NCBI GenBank assembly: GCA_016716885.1 | Contig: JADJUV010000038.1 | Span: 6,609-70,608 of the forward strand | From: Candidatus Trichofilum aggregatum | Lineage (GTDB): Bacteria; Chloroflexota; Anaerolineae; Promineifilales; Promineifilaceae | Direction of reading: 5' to 3' | Length of the DNA stretch: 64,000 bases | Shown here: positions 24,916-34,737 of the stretch, one piece after another | Layout of the letters: each line of letters starts with the position of its first letter | Position numbering within the stretch: position 1 is the stretch's first letter | The notes under the pieces: model-generated | The model's database searches: none | What the model saw: the letters and a program-made list of their open reading frames with translations, nothing else | Told to the model about the DNA's origin: nothing | Program-made: the position numbers and the translations under genes

Positions 24916-24967
24916 GTTTGTAGTGACCGCTTTAGCGGGCTAGCCGACTAAAGTCGTCACTACAAAC
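24916..24967. repeat. Inverted repeat GTTTGTAGTGAC / GTCACTACAAAC
   Basis: Perfect 12-bp outer arms enclose partly complementary CGCTTTAGCGGG and CCGACTAAAGTCG. Half-copies (GTGACTACAAAC or GGTCACTACAAAC) occur near 27695 and 53658, so this is a dispersed family. Confidence 0.75.
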
Positions 24968-25001
24968 TTCAAGACAATGATTTGGGTAGGGGCTGTCTTG
25001 T

Positions 25002-25030
25002 TTGTTTATTTGCAGTCATTCGTTTATAAT
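25002..25030 (+). promoter_or_regulatory. Promoter of tRNA-Gly
   Basis: TTGTTT (25002-25007), 17-bp spacer, consensus TATAAT (25025-25030), ending 13 bp before the tRNA. Confidence 0.65.
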
Positions 25031-25043
25031 TTTGCCTACCTAG

Positions 25044-25114
25044 GCGGGCATGGTGAAAAGGTATCATGAAACTTTCCCAAAGTTTAGGTACGGGTTCGAT
25101 TCCCGTTGCCCGCT
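25044..25114 (+). tRNA. tRNA-Gly (anticodon CCC)
   Basis: Acceptor stem GCGGGCA/TGCCCGC (7 bp), D arm GTG...CAT with AAGG loop, anticodon stem AAACT/AGTTT with loop TTCCCAA (anticodon CCC at 25076-25078), four-base variable loop, T arm ACGGG-TTCGATT-CCCGT, discriminator T. CCA is not encoded. It reads GGG codons. Followed by an intrinsic terminator. Confidence 0.92.
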
Positions 25115-25156
25115 CTGCCACAACCCACTTTTGACCAGATATTTATCACGTTTAAC

Positions 25157-25185
25157 AAAGACCTCACATTGGGGTCTTTTTTTTT
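25157..25185 (+). terminator. Terminator after tRNA-Gly
   Basis: AAAGACC (25157-25163) pairs with GGTCTTT (25173-25179), followed by a long T run. It lies just upstream of the ygeY-like start. Confidence 0.85.
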
Positions 25186-25217
25186 CTTCACTATTTTCAC
25201 TTTCCCAGGAGCATCCT

Positions 25218-26423
25218 ATGGAACAACATATTCAAGAAATCAATGACCGGGTCGCGGCCGCGGAGTCTGACATCCTCACCTTCTTCCGTGAAATCGTGGC
25301 TATTCCCAGCATGGACAACGATATTGAAAAAGTAGGCCAGCGCATCGGTCAGGAAATGGTCAAACTCGGCTTTGACAAAGTGTATGTAGACCGCTTCGGC
25401 TCTATCGTTGGCAAAATTGGCACGGGTGACAAAATCCTGCTCTATGACAGCCATATAGACACCGTCGGCATTGGCGACCCCGGCCAATGGCCCTGGGACC
25501 CCTTCACTGGCAAAGTAGAAGATGGCCTGCTCTATGCCCGTGGCGCGTTAGACGAAAAAGGTAGTACGCCGGGTATGGTCTACGGCCTGAAAATCGCCCA
25601 TGATCTGGGACTGTTGGATGGGTATACCGCTTATTATCTCGGTAACATTGAAGAGTGGTGCGATGGTATTGGTTGCCAGGCCTTTGTGGAGTGGGAAGGA
25701 ATCAAACCTGATTTTGTGGTCATAGGTGAACCTACCAAAATGCAGGTGTATCGCGGTCACAAAGGACGGGTAGAGTTGGAAGTCGTTGTCAAAGGTAAAA
25801 GCGCTCACGCCGCCAGCAACCACATGGGCGACAATGCCATTTACAAGATGTTGCCGCTCATTGCTGGTATCGAAGCCATGAATGATCAACTGCCCAGCCA
25901 CCCGTTCTTGGGTCAAGGGCGCATCACCGTTACCCGTATTAGCAGTATCAGCCCCAGCGACAATGCTGTGCCCGACGAATGTCGCATATTCATTGACCGT
26001 CGTGTCACCTTTGGCGAAACCAAAGAAGGGGTTATTGAGTCCATCAAGGCCCTCATCCCGGCCGACAAAGTTGCCGACTTTACCGTACACGAGTTGGTTT
26101 ATGACACACCCAGTCATACGGGTGCCGTTTTCGTGTATGAAAAATATTTCCCCGCCTGGGCGCTAGATGAAGTTGACCCGTTTGTGCTGGCCGGACAAGA
26201 TGCTATTGAAGAGCTGTGGGGGCACCGACGGCCAGCAGGCAAATGGGATTTTTCCACGAACGGCAATTATTGGCGCGGTAAAGCAGACATTCCCAGCATC
26301 GGCTTTGGCCCTGGGGATGAGGTGTATGCTCATAGCGTCAACGAACACGTTCCCTTGGCAGATGTGGTCGAGGCAACTAAATTCTATGCCCTCTTGCCCG
26401 CTACCCTGCGCGAACGCCTCTAA
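25218..26423 (+). CDS. ygeY: M20-family hydrolase, YgeY-like
   Basis: About 401 residues; zinc-dependent M20/ArgE/DapE-type amidohydrolase. Metal-site motifs: DSHIDTVGIGDPGQW, GALDEKGSTPGMVYG, NIEEWCDG (catalytic Glu-Glu) and GFGPGDEVYAHSVNE. The middle dimerisation domain includes VYRGHKGRVELEVVVKG. The order and spacing fit E. coli YgeY, found beside the YgeW carbamoyltransferase in a purine-catabolism-associated cluster. The start is 25218 (AGGAG 7 nt upstream), not the longer frame running back through the tRNA. The next gene is YgeW-like, 44 bp downstream, supporting a two-gene operon acting on an N-carbamoyl or ureido compound. Confidence 0.88.
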   Translation: MEQHIQEINDRVAAAESDILTFFREIVAIPSMDNDIEKVGQRIGQEMVKLGFDKVYVDRFGSIVGKIGTGDKILLYDSHIDTVGIGDPGQWPWDPFTGKVEDGLLYARGALDEKGSTPGMVYGLKIAHDLGLLDGYTAYYLGNIEEWCDGIGCQAFVEWEGIKPDFVVIGEPTKMQVYRGHKGRVELEVVVKGKSAHAASNHMGDNAIYKMLPLIAGIEAMNDQLPSHPFLGQGRITVTRISSISPSDNAVPDECRIFIDRRVTFGETKEGVIESIKALIPADKVADFTVHELVYDTPSHTGAVFVYEKYFPAWALDEVDPFVLAGQDAIEELWGHRRPAGKWDFSTNGNYWRGKADIPSIGFGPGDEVYAHSVNEHVPLADVVEATKFYALLPATLRERL

Positions 26424-26467
26424 CCTGAAACGTAAAACTTGAAACTTGAAACTGATAGGAGACCCTC

Positions 26468-27442
26468 ATGCAAACCCATTTACGCGGCCGCGACCTGATC
26501 ACCACTCAGGAATGGACCAAAGAAGAAATTGATACCCTGTTAGATGTTGCTTTTGACCTGAAACGCAAACGGGCGTTGGGCCAGCCCCACGCTTATCTGC
26601 GCGATAAGGTGTTAGCGATGCTGTTTTTCTTTTCTAGCACCCGCACCCGCGCCAGCTTTGAAGCGGGGATGGCCCAATTAGGTGGACATGCCCAATTCAT
26701 TGAAAGCACGACCACCCAAATCAGCCACGGCGACACGGCCAAAGAAATTGGTGAAATTCTGGGGCGGTACAATGATGGCCTGGCCATTCGCCAATGTGAT
26801 TGGGCGGAAGGCAATAAGTATATTCGTGAGGTCGCGGCCGCGTCCCGTGTGCCCGTCCTCAATATGCAATGTGATGTGTACCACCCGTTCCAGATTTTGG
26901 CCGACATGATGACCATCATCGAGAAAAAGGGGAATCCGCGTGGCCTAACCATCAATGTGAGCTACGCCTACGCCAGCAGCTACCAGAAACCGATTAGCGT
27001 ACCCCAAAGTCTGATCCTACTGATGACCCGTTTTGGCATGAACGTGCGCCTGGTTCACCCGCCGGAATTTAACCTGATGCCTGATATTGTGGAGCAGGCC
27101 AAAGAAAATGCCCGCCGGGCCCGGGGTTCGTTTGAGATAATGGATAATTTTGACGCCGGGTTTAAGGATGCCGATGTGGTTTATGCCAAGAGCTGGGGTT
27201 GCCTGATGACCACCTCGGATAATCAGGAATCGGCCCGCATTAGCAAGAAGTACACCGACTGGATCACTGATGAGCGGCGGATGGCGATGGCCAAAGAGGA
27301 TGCTATTTATATGCACTGCTTACCGGCTGATCGCAATATTGAAGTGACGGATGGTGTCATTGATGGGCCAAACAGTGTGGTCTATGATGAAGCCGAAAAC
27401 CGTCTGCATGTGCAAAAAGCGGCTATGGCCTTGACGATGTAG
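26468..27442 (+). CDS. ygeW: Carbamoyltransferase superfamily protein, YgeW-like
   Basis: 324 residues, aspartate/ornithine carbamoyltransferase fold. Carbamoyl-phosphate motif SSTRTRASFE near residue 57; ISHGDTAKEIGEIL; NMQCDVYHPFQILAD; SVPQSLILLMTRFGM; KDADVVYAKSW; and YMHCLPADRNIEVTD. The SxxxHGxT, MxCDxxHPxQ and HCLPAD features match YgeW rather than anabolic ornithine transcarbamylase, which has HCLPxHR; the C-terminus is closer to N-acetyl/N-succinyl-ornithine types. The second substrate is unknown. Co-directional with ygeY; GAGACCCTC upstream of ATG 26468 is a modest ribosome site. A short CTTGAAACTTGAAA repeat (26430-26452) fills the gap. Confidence 0.85.
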   Translation: MQTHLRGRDLITTQEWTKEEIDTLLDVAFDLKRKRALGQPHAYLRDKVLAMLFFFSSTRTRASFEAGMAQLGGHAQFIESTTTQISHGDTAKEIGEILGRYNDGLAIRQCDWAEGNKYIREVAAASRVPVLNMQCDVYHPFQILADMMTIIEKKGNPRGLTINVSYAYASSYQKPISVPQSLILLMTRFGMNVRLVHPPEFNLMPDIVEQAKENARRARGSFEIMDNFDAGFKDADVVYAKSWGCLMTTSDNQESARISKKYTDWITDERRMAMAKEDAIYMHCLPADRNIEVTDGVIDGPNSVVYDEAENRLHVQKAAMALTM

Positions 27443-27529
27443 ATGATGGTTTGTCGTGGCTAATGCAGTTTTACGAAAGGTGGACGTTTGTTTTTTGACA
27501 CGTGCCTGTATCAGTTTGTCGCCGGAAAC

Positions 27530-27624
27530 CCCATCCCCCTAACCCCGCCCCCAAGGGCGGGGGGGGCGGTTTTCGGGGCGAGCCCCGGAAAAACGCAGTT
27601 TGGGGAAGGGGTTAGGGGGATGGG
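27530..27624. repeat. Structured GC-rich inverted-repeat element, copy 1
   Basis: A 17-bp perfect outer stem (27530-27546 with 27608-27624) encloses two smaller hairpins, CCGCCCCCAAGGGCGGGG and CGGGGCGAGCCCCG. The core CCCCTAACCCCGCCCCC recurs in the element at 47710-47873. It lies in a 313-bp gap (27443-27755) that holds no gene; a GACTACAAAC half-repeat follows at about 27697. Confidence 0.8.
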
Positions 27625-27720
27625 TCTTCCGACTAAGCTGTTTAAGGACTTGTGTGAAGCTGTACGAGTGGCGGCAGCGTGGGGAATCGGCTAAAGCCGT
27701 GACTACAAACAAGGAAGAAG

Positions 27721-27751
27721 AGCCAGGTTCTGGAAGGGGCCTGGCTTTTTT
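27721..27751 (+). terminator. Intrinsic terminator after the ygeY-ygeW operon
   Basis: AGCCAGG (27721-27727) pairs with CCTGGCT (27740-27746), followed by six T. The orientation serves the plus strand; the minus-strand kinase gene ends 5 bp away. Confidence 0.75.
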
Positions 27752-27755
27752 GTAT

Positions 27756-30700
27756 TTAGGGCTTGATGCGGTCTAACGCGGCCGCGACCTGGCGTGAACT
27801 ACTGATCCGTTCAGCACGACTTTTCATCAGCATGTGCTCAATCAGGCTAATTAATTCAGGGGGCGCGTCGGGGCGATGCGGCCGTAGGTCAGGCAAGGTT
27901 TTGTGAATCACCGCAGCTACCGTCGTGGTAAAGCTGCTACCCACAAACGGGTTCTTGCCCGTCAGCACTTCGGCCAGAATGACGCCAAATGACCAGATAT
28001 CGCTGCGGCTATCTATCTCTTCACCCAGACAGGCTTCCGGGCTAAGATAAGCGGCTGTGCCCATCACCGCTCCGGTTTGGGTCAACCGTAGCTCATGGTT
28101 AGCCAGATAGGCAATACCAAAGTCGGTCAGGCGCACAGAGCCATCTTCGGCCAATAAAATATTGGCCGGTTTGAGATCGCGGTGAATAATGTTCAGGTGA
28201 TGGGCGCGGGTAAGGGCATCAGCCAGTTCCAGCCCCAACCGCAAAATTTGGGCGACCGGCAATTGGCCTTCTTTGTCCAACAAGTCGCGCAGTGAGCCAC
28301 CAGGCACATATTCCATGATGATGCGCGGGTTTTGCGAATCAATAAAGGTCGCGAGAATTTTGACGATATTGGGATGGTTGAGCTGACGTAACGCCTCGGC
28401 TTCACGCGCAAAACGCACTAACAAATCAGGATCATGGGCCAATAGATCAGGTCTCAGCCGCTTAATCACGATAGACTGCCCACTTTCGGCCAAAACAGCC
28501 CGATACACTTCGCCCATGCCACCCACGGCCAGCAATTCTTGTTGCACGATTTGCAAGGGGGTGGTTTCAGGTAGCTGCCAACCAGAGGTGGGTGTGATCA
28601 CCGGGTTGGATGTGGTGCCATAATAAAGCGTGGGCTGGGCTTCGCCAGGCGTTTCGGGGCTGAGGGCATATTGGATGATTTCGTCCAGGAACATGTTTTG
28701 TCCTTCCTGGTACGCGGCCGCGAACCCATAATCACCCAGCGCTCGTTGAATCTCCCCCACTTCCGCCCGAATTTCGGCCACAGTTTCTAGCCGGTCCGGT
28801 ATATTCATGGATTGGCGAAGGTGGCTAGAGGCTCCATGCAAACGGGCGGCTCGCAGGAAATGTTTTTGTTTACACGCCAGTGAGGCCAGATTGTTCAGGG
28901 TAAAGATACTGCCCATACGATCGCTGGAAACCTGGCGCAGGCGTAAACTCTCACGGAGATGGAGCGCGGCCGCGTCGTAATCGCCCTGTTCCATCCAGAC
29001 CATCCCCATATTCGATAACACCGAGGCCATCCCCGAAATATCGCCCTGTTCCTCTTTGAGCCGTCGGCATTCAGTGAGTGTGGCAACCGCCTCGTTATAC
29101 TTTTTCAAGCGACGTTGCACAATGCCCAGGTTGTTCAAAATGGTAGAAAGGGAAGCAACGGATGTGGTGGGGTCTTGCCGCATGAGATGCAAACATTCAC
29201 TTAACATCTCTTCAGAACGGGGATAATCGCCTGTGCGTCCCGCGGCCGCGCCCAGATAATGCAACGTCTGGCTCAAACGTAGCTGATCTTGCAGTTGCCG
29301 GGCCAGCGCCAGTGCCTCCTCATGCCGGGGAATCGCCGTGGCGTAATCTTCTTGTATCTGGGCAAACCAACCAATGTGATTAAGTAACAATAGCGCCTGG
29401 AAAGGGGATAACAACTCCCGGTGGAGCAAAATGCGATTGAGCCAATCCCGGCCTTCGCTGAGGCGACCGGTCATCTGCCAGTAACGTTGCGCCAGACTGA
29501 AGGCAATACCACAAGCGATTTCGGCCTTTTCTGCCGAAACATCAGCCGTCAAAAGAAAAGTGAGCGCGGCCCGGAAATTATCCTCTTCCCATTTCAGGCG
29601 TCGGATCCAATCAGCCTGGGATGGGCCAAATAGGGCCGCCTGGGCTGACTCTGCCAGTTGACGATAGATTCGGGCGTGGCGTAGGCGTAAGATAACAGTT
29701 GCCTCAGGAGATAACATCTCGTGGGCATACTCCCGAATAACCAGCAACATACGAAAACGAGGCTCACCCTCTTCTGGTCGGCTAGCCAGACGCAAGATGT
29801 TTTTGTCCAGCAGGGACTCCAAATCGTTATATACCTGGCCTTCCTCACCGGGCGCGGCCGCGAGAGCCACCGCTGTTTCCAGAAAAACTGCCCGTAAAAA
29901 CGGACAAGGTGGCAAATAACTGCTTTTCCGACTCATTCAGCAGGTTATAGCTCCAGGTAATGGCTTCCCGCAGGGTGCGTTGACGGGCGGGCAGATCACG
30001 TGAGCGGCCCGTCAAAAAGTTGAGCGGGCTGTTGAGTTGCGCCAGAATGACGTGGGGAGGGAACAACTTGCTCCGCGCGGCCGCTAACTCAATAGCCAAA
30101 GGTAGACCTTCCAGGCGAGCACAAATCTGGCCGATGATCGGCGCAGTTTCAGCGGTGACCATAAATTTAGGGTTGGTGGTGCGGGCTACCGAAGCAAACC
30201 ATACCACGGCTGGTGACTGGCCGATTTCGGTGTTGCTCGGATTGCTTGTGGTTTGGGGCAGAGCCAGCGGGGGCACGGCAAACTCATGCTCGCCATACAC
30301 ATGCAATAGGGCCTGACTGGTAACGAGCAGACGAACGGCCGCGGCCGCACGCAGAAGATCGGTCAACTGGGCGGCGGCGCTGACCAGTTGCTCCAAGTTG
30401 TCTAGCCAGAGCAAGAGCTGTTTGTCTTGCAGATATTGCTTCACCTGGTCCCAGCGCGACTGGGTGCCTACCAGTTTCAGCCCTACGGCTTCGGCAATGG
30501 CCGGGGCGATGAGGCTGGTATCTTGTACATTGGCCAGCGGTACAAAAAAGACGCCATCCGGGAACAATGGGGGTTGCTTCTGCCAGAGGTGAGTGGCCGT
30601 TTCCAGGGCCAGCCGGGTTTTGCCGATACCGCCCGGGCCGGTAAGGGTGACGAGCCGCACGGGACTCGCGGCCGCGTACAGGTTAGCCAGCGTTTCGATT

Positions 30701-31522
30701 TCGTTTTCCCGGCCCACGCAGGCCATGAGGGGGGCGGGCAGGTTCTGCCGCGGTTGGACTGGGGGTGGCGATGCGGCCGCGGCTGGCAGGCGTGGCCGTT
30801 CGGGTGTTTTGATCCGGTTCTCCACCATTTCCTGGTGCAACAGACGGGTTTCGGGCATGGGAGCGACCCCAAGCTCCTCGTTTAGGAGTTGTTTGAACCG
30901 TTGATATTCCTGCAACGCACCTGCCCGGTCACCCGCTTCCAGGCGTAACCGCATCAGTTCGCGGACGATGTTTTCCCGCCAGGGATCATAATGTAAGGCT
31001 TGTTGGCAATAATTAGCGGCCTGAGACAAATCGCCTCGTTGGTGACACCGCTCGATGAGCTGTTCCAGGGTATTCAAGTGCAAAGTACGGAACCGTTCTC
31101 GGTCTGGTTCTAGCCATTCTTCGTCAATGCTTTGTAGAAGATCGCCGGTGTAGAGCGCGGCCGCTTCGGCTAACCGGTCGGGCTGTTTACTCAGGAGTTC
31201 AAAATCGGCCACATCTACCCAGGCCGCGGCCGCGGGGTTCCATTGCACCAGTTGTGATTCTGCCACAATCCAGGGAACACCTTCCGGGGCAGGGGGGCAG
31301 GTTGCGGCGTAGCTCGTGCAAATGCCGACGCAGGTTAGCCCGCGACTCGCTCTCGGACACATCGGGCCATAACGTGTAAGCCAGCGTATCACGGGGGGTA
31401 TGGCTATGGCGGTGGAGAAGGAGAAAAGCCAGTAGGGGGGTGGCCTTGGGCAGAGCGGAAAATTTATGCGGCCGCCCATCAATAAATAGCCGCAGATGCC
31501 CAAATAGATGAATGTGCAACAT
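27756..31522 (-). CDS. SARP-type regulator: wHTH-BTAD-NB-ARC-TPR fused to a Ser/Thr protein kinase; two frame breaks
   Basis: Reads as one protein of about 1,255 residues if two single-base breaks are corrected: six G at 31292-31297 (should be five) and the A run at 29883-29887. N-terminal OmpR-like winged helix (HIHLFGHLRLFIDG) and BTAD helical domain (YTGDLLQSIDEEWL ... LGVAPMPET) to about residue 250. NB-ARC-type ATPase with P-loop LTGPGGIGKTRLALE and LLLWLDNLEQL follows. TPR repeats span about residues 650-930. The C-terminal kinase is complete: GGMGEVYRA, IVIKRL, HRDLKPANIL, DFG, SPE and SDIWSFGVILAE. AfsR/SARP proteins normally lack the kinase. ATG 31522 has no ribosome site, and TACAAT ends 7 nt upstream, suggesting a leaderless message. 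Confidence 0.85.
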
Positions 31523-31785
31523 AGTTTCTATTGTAGCAGTGATGCTAAAAAGTCGTCAGTAGTCCATGGTAATAAAACCCGGCCCGGCCGCCCAGCGGTA
31601 AAATCGCTGGTATAGGTGGTTTCTGTAGGTCGTGGCAAGGGTGATTGGAGATTACCCTCAACAAAGGTATAGGCCGTCATTCTGGCTTGATCCTGATGGG
31701 GCGAGTAATATTGAAGACGAACAGAACTTACGGTGTTCCCTTATGGTGGTGTGGTGAGGTCGAACGTCGTTATATCGAGGTGTTT

Positions 31786-33750
31786 ATGTTTCATGGTGGT
31801 GGTTGGTTTGCCTACCTACGGCAAGACGAAAAAGAGCGGCCTAAACTGAGTCGGCAATTGTTACGCCGGGTATTGGCCTTTGCCCATCCTTACCGCTGGC
31901 AGGTGGGATTCCTCTTGTTGACCATTTTGTTCATCTCCGGCGTTTCGGCCATAACCCCGTTGCTCATGCGTGATCTCATTGATAACGCCTTGCCCAACCG
32001 GGACATGGCGCGATTAAACCGGGTCGCCCTGGGCCTCATCTCCATTCCCCTGATCAACGGCCTCATCGGCGTAGCCCAACGACGCCTTAGCGCGGCTGTG
32101 GGCGAAGGGGTCATTTATGATTTGCGCCGCACCCTCTATGAACATATGCAACATATGTCACTGCGTTTTTTCACCGAGACACGCACCGGGGAATTAATGT
32201 CGCGCCTGAATAATGACGTAGTCGGGGCACAGAGCGCCGTCACCAGCACCCTCATGTCCATCACCTCCAATGTTATTTCGCTGGCGATTACCCTCAGCAT
32301 TATGTTGGCTTTGGAATGGCGGCTGACCTTGCTCAGTTTGCTCATCGTGCCGCTGTTTCTGTTACCAGCGCGCTATGTGGGTCGGTACTTGCGGGTACTA
32401 CGTCGTAAATCTATGGAACTAAGCGCGGAGATGAATGCCACCATGAATGAGACGCTGAACGTGAGTGGCGCCTTGTTGGTGAAATTATTCGGCCGCGAAC
32501 GCATGGAAATTAAGCGGTTTACCCGTGATGCGGGTGGTGTGCGCGATATTGGCGTGCAGTCAGCGGTCATCAGCCAATGGTTTTTCTTGATGTTAGGTAT
32601 TACAGGCGCGATGGGGACGGCGGCCATTTATTGGTTGGGTGGTTATCTGTATTTAACGGGTGAAAATGGCTTAACCATCGGCACGATTGTGGCCTTTGGT
32701 AGTTATCTGGCGCAGTTGTATGGCCCGCTTATGTCACTCACCAATGCTCCGGTGGAATTTGCTCAGAGCATGGTCAGTTTTGAGCGTGTTTTTGAGGCTC
32801 TGGATTTGCCCGTGGATATTAAGGAAAAACCCCAGGCGGTGAATCTGGGTGATGTTAAGGGACGAATTGCTTTTGAGGATGTTACCTTCAGTTACATCAA
32901 GAAAGAGGGGCCTATCGGTTTAACGGAGGTGGCCCGGTTTAGCTGGTTTGGCGGGAGCGAAGCCCATCTGAAGCGGGGTAAACAAAAAGACGGCGAAGAG
33001 ACCGAAGGCAGCAACGGGGCTGCACCCGTTAAAGAGTTGCGTTTGGCCTTAGAAGGCATTAATTTTACGATTGAGCCAGGTCAGTTGGTGGCTCTGGTGG
33101 GTCCCAGCGGCGCAGGTAAAACAACCATTACGTATATGATTCCTCGTTTGTATGATCCAACCAGCGGCCGCATCCTGATTGATGGTCACAATATCAAGGA
33201 TGTTACCCTGGCCTCGCTTTCAGCCAATATTGGTATGGTAACGCAGGAAACGTACCTGTTTTATGACACGATTCGGGCCAATTTATTGTATGCGCGGGAA
33301 AGTGCTACTCATGAAGAAATGATCGCGGCCGCGAAAGCTGCCAATATCCACGATTTCATCATGTCCTTGCCCGATGGTTATGATACGGTAGTAGGTGAGC
33401 GGGGTTATCGCCTCAGTGGTGGTGAGCGCCAACGTATTGCTATTGCCCGTGTCATCCTCAAAGACCCGCATATCCTGGTTTTGGACGAAGCCACATCCCA
33501 CCTGGATTCGTTGTCGGAAGCGCTGATTCAAGATGCGTTGCAGAAAGTCATGCGCGGCCGCACCAGTTTGGTTATCGCCCACCGCCTGTCAACCATCCTG
33601 GCCGCCGACCAAATTTTGGTTATGCACGAGGGGCAGTTGGTAGAACGCGGCCGCCATGATGACCTAATGGATCAAAATGGTTTATATGCCTCGCTCTACG
33701 AAACCCAATTCCGTCACCTGGAATCATTAGAGGAAAAAGTGAGAGTGTAA
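31786..33750 (+). CDS. ABC exporter (membrane domain fused to ATPase)
   Basis: About 654 residues. Six membrane helices in the N-terminal half (LLTILFISGVSAITPLL onward), then a full ATPase: Walker A GPSGAGKT, signature LSGGERQRI, Walker B ILVLDEAT, H-loop AHRLST. About 50 charged residues (KKEGPIGLTEVARF ... EETEGSNGAAPVKE) are inserted in the first beta hairpin of the ATPase domain, ahead of Walker A; most relatives lack them. ATG 31786 is chosen with GAGG 6 nt upstream; a longer frame to 31645 is unlikely. It probably works as a homodimer. The 263-bp region upstream shows no gene. Confidence 0.9.
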   Translation: MFHGGGWFAYLRQDEKERPKLSRQLLRRVLAFAHPYRWQVGFLLLTILFISGVSAITPLLMRDLIDNALPNRDMARLNRVALGLISIPLINGLIGVAQRRLSAAVGEGVIYDLRRTLYEHMQHMSLRFFTETRTGELMSRLNNDVVGAQSAVTSTLMSITSNVISLAITLSIMLALEWRLTLLSLLIVPLFLLPARYVGRYLRVLRRKSMELSAEMNATMNETLNVSGALLVKLFGRERMEIKRFTRDAGGVRDIGVQSAVISQWFFLMLGITGAMGTAAIYWLGGYLYLTGENGLTIGTIVAFGSYLAQLYGPLMSLTNAPVEFAQSMVSFERVFEALDLPVDIKEKPQAVNLGDVKGRIAFEDVTFSYIKKEGPIGLTEVARFSWFGGSEAHLKRGKQKDGEETEGSNGAAPVKELRLALEGINFTIEPGQLVALVGPSGAGKTTITYMIPRLYDPTSGRILIDGHNIKDVTLASLSANIGMVTQETYLFYDTIRANLLYARESATHEEMIAAAKAANIHDFIMSLPDGYDTVVGERGYRLSGGERQRIAIARVILKDPHILVLDEATSHLDSLSEALIQDALQKVMRGRTSLVIAHRLSTILAADQILVMHEGQLVERGRHDDLMDQNGLYASLYETQFRHLESLEEKVRV

Positions 33751-33840
33751 AATCAAAATTGGCCTTTCTGCCTAAATCTGGTTATAAATCGGCGGACTCA
33801 AGTCCACAACCATACCATTATCTGGAGGAAACGATTCTTT

Positions 33841-34458
33841 ATGTACAAGAAACAGGCTGTAAAGCGTCAAGGCAAACCCCAAGCAGAACCCAAGAGAAAT
33901 AATATTCCGTTCATTATTGCGGGTGCGGTCATTGGGGTGATTGTTCTTATTGCTCTACTGGTTGTATCACTCAATTCAGAAGGCGAAGAGGCTATCCTGG
34001 GGGGTATTGAGGGTGTCAATCGGACGACGGGGCTGGTAGCCAACCAGCACGTCGAAAACCCGGTCTATCCTGATAACCAGTTGCCGCCGCCCGGTGGGGT
34101 TCATGCGCCTACCTGGCAAAACTGTGGTATCTACCGCCAACCACTTGAAGCACGCTTTGTGGTTCATTCCTTGGAGCATGGAGCCGTTTGGATTACTTAC
34201 GACCCCAACATTGTGACCGAAGAGCAAATTGAAGATTTAGAAGCGCTCATTAAAGCAGAAGGTCGGGGTTTCACGGTACTAAGCCCTTATCCTGATCAGA
34301 ACAGTCCCATGGTGGCTACAGCCTGGGGCTATCAGCTCGAAATGGAGTCACCTGAGGATGAACGCCTGGAGCAATTTCTCGCGACCTATGTTTTAGGCCC
34401 ACAAACGCCAGAGCGTGGGGCTTCTTGTTCTGGGGCGGTTGGTAATCCTATTCTTTAA
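33841..34458 (+). CDS. DUF3105 membrane-anchored protein
   Basis: 205 residues. A basic N-terminus is followed by one membrane helix (IPFIIAGAVIGVIVLIALLV, residues 22-41), then an extracytoplasmic DUF3105 domain: PPPGGVHAPTWQNCGIY, FVVHSLEHGAVWITYDP and the C-terminal ASCSGAV. The conserved His and Cys (HAP, CGIY, HSLEHG) may bind a metal, but the function is unknown. GGAGG lies upstream, and a terminator follows, so it is probably a single gene. Confidence 0.88.
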   Translation: MYKKQAVKRQGKPQAEPKRNNIPFIIAGAVIGVIVLIALLVVSLNSEGEEAILGGIEGVNRTTGLVANQHVENPVYPDNQLPPPGGVHAPTWQNCGIYRQPLEARFVVHSLEHGAVWITYDPNIVTEEQIEDLEALIKAEGRGFTVLSPYPDQNSPMVATAWGYQLEMESPEDERLEQFLATYVLGPQTPERGASCSGAVGNPIL

Positions 34459-34472
34459 GTGAGTTAAACTGT

Positions 34473-34511
34473 AAGGAGTGAGGCGTTTTTCAGCCCACTC
34501 CTTTTATTTTT
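34473..34511 (+). terminator. Intrinsic terminator after the DUF3105 gene
   Basis: AAGGAGTG (34473-34480) and CACTCCTT (34496-34503) form the stem, followed by TTTTATTTTT. Confidence 0.8.
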
Positions 34512-34617
34512 ACTAAATAGCTTGTGTTAAGAAAGATTATCATAAGCTATAGGGTGGGAAATAGAGCGGAAAAAGGTGGGGCAAGCGCCGCATGTTCCCA
34601 TTTTGTCTTGCACCTCT

Positions 34618-34646
34618 TTTCCAGATTGCACGTACTAAACTATAAT
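34618..34646 (+). promoter_or_regulatory. Promoter of the SPFH gene pair
   Basis: TTTCCA (34618-34623), 17-bp spacer, consensus TATAAT (34641-34646); about 85 nt of leader precede the ATG at 34738. Confidence 0.5.
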
Positions 34647-34737
34647 ACCCACAGCATATCCTCTCAGAGTGCTAAAGGAACTCAAGGCAAATCATGCCAC
34701 ACTTCACAAACCCCCCATATTTCAAAGGAGACAAGCT

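Noticed and set aside
25050..25217. N-terminal extension of the YgeY-like protein
   Set aside because: The upstream frame runs through the tRNA-Gly gene and its terminator; ATG 25218 has a good ribosome site.
26468..27442. Ordinary anabolic ornithine carbamoyltransferase (argF)
   Set aside because: HCLPAD replaces HCLPxHR, and the HGDT and QCDVYHPFQ segments match YgeW-type proteins; no other arg genes adjoin.
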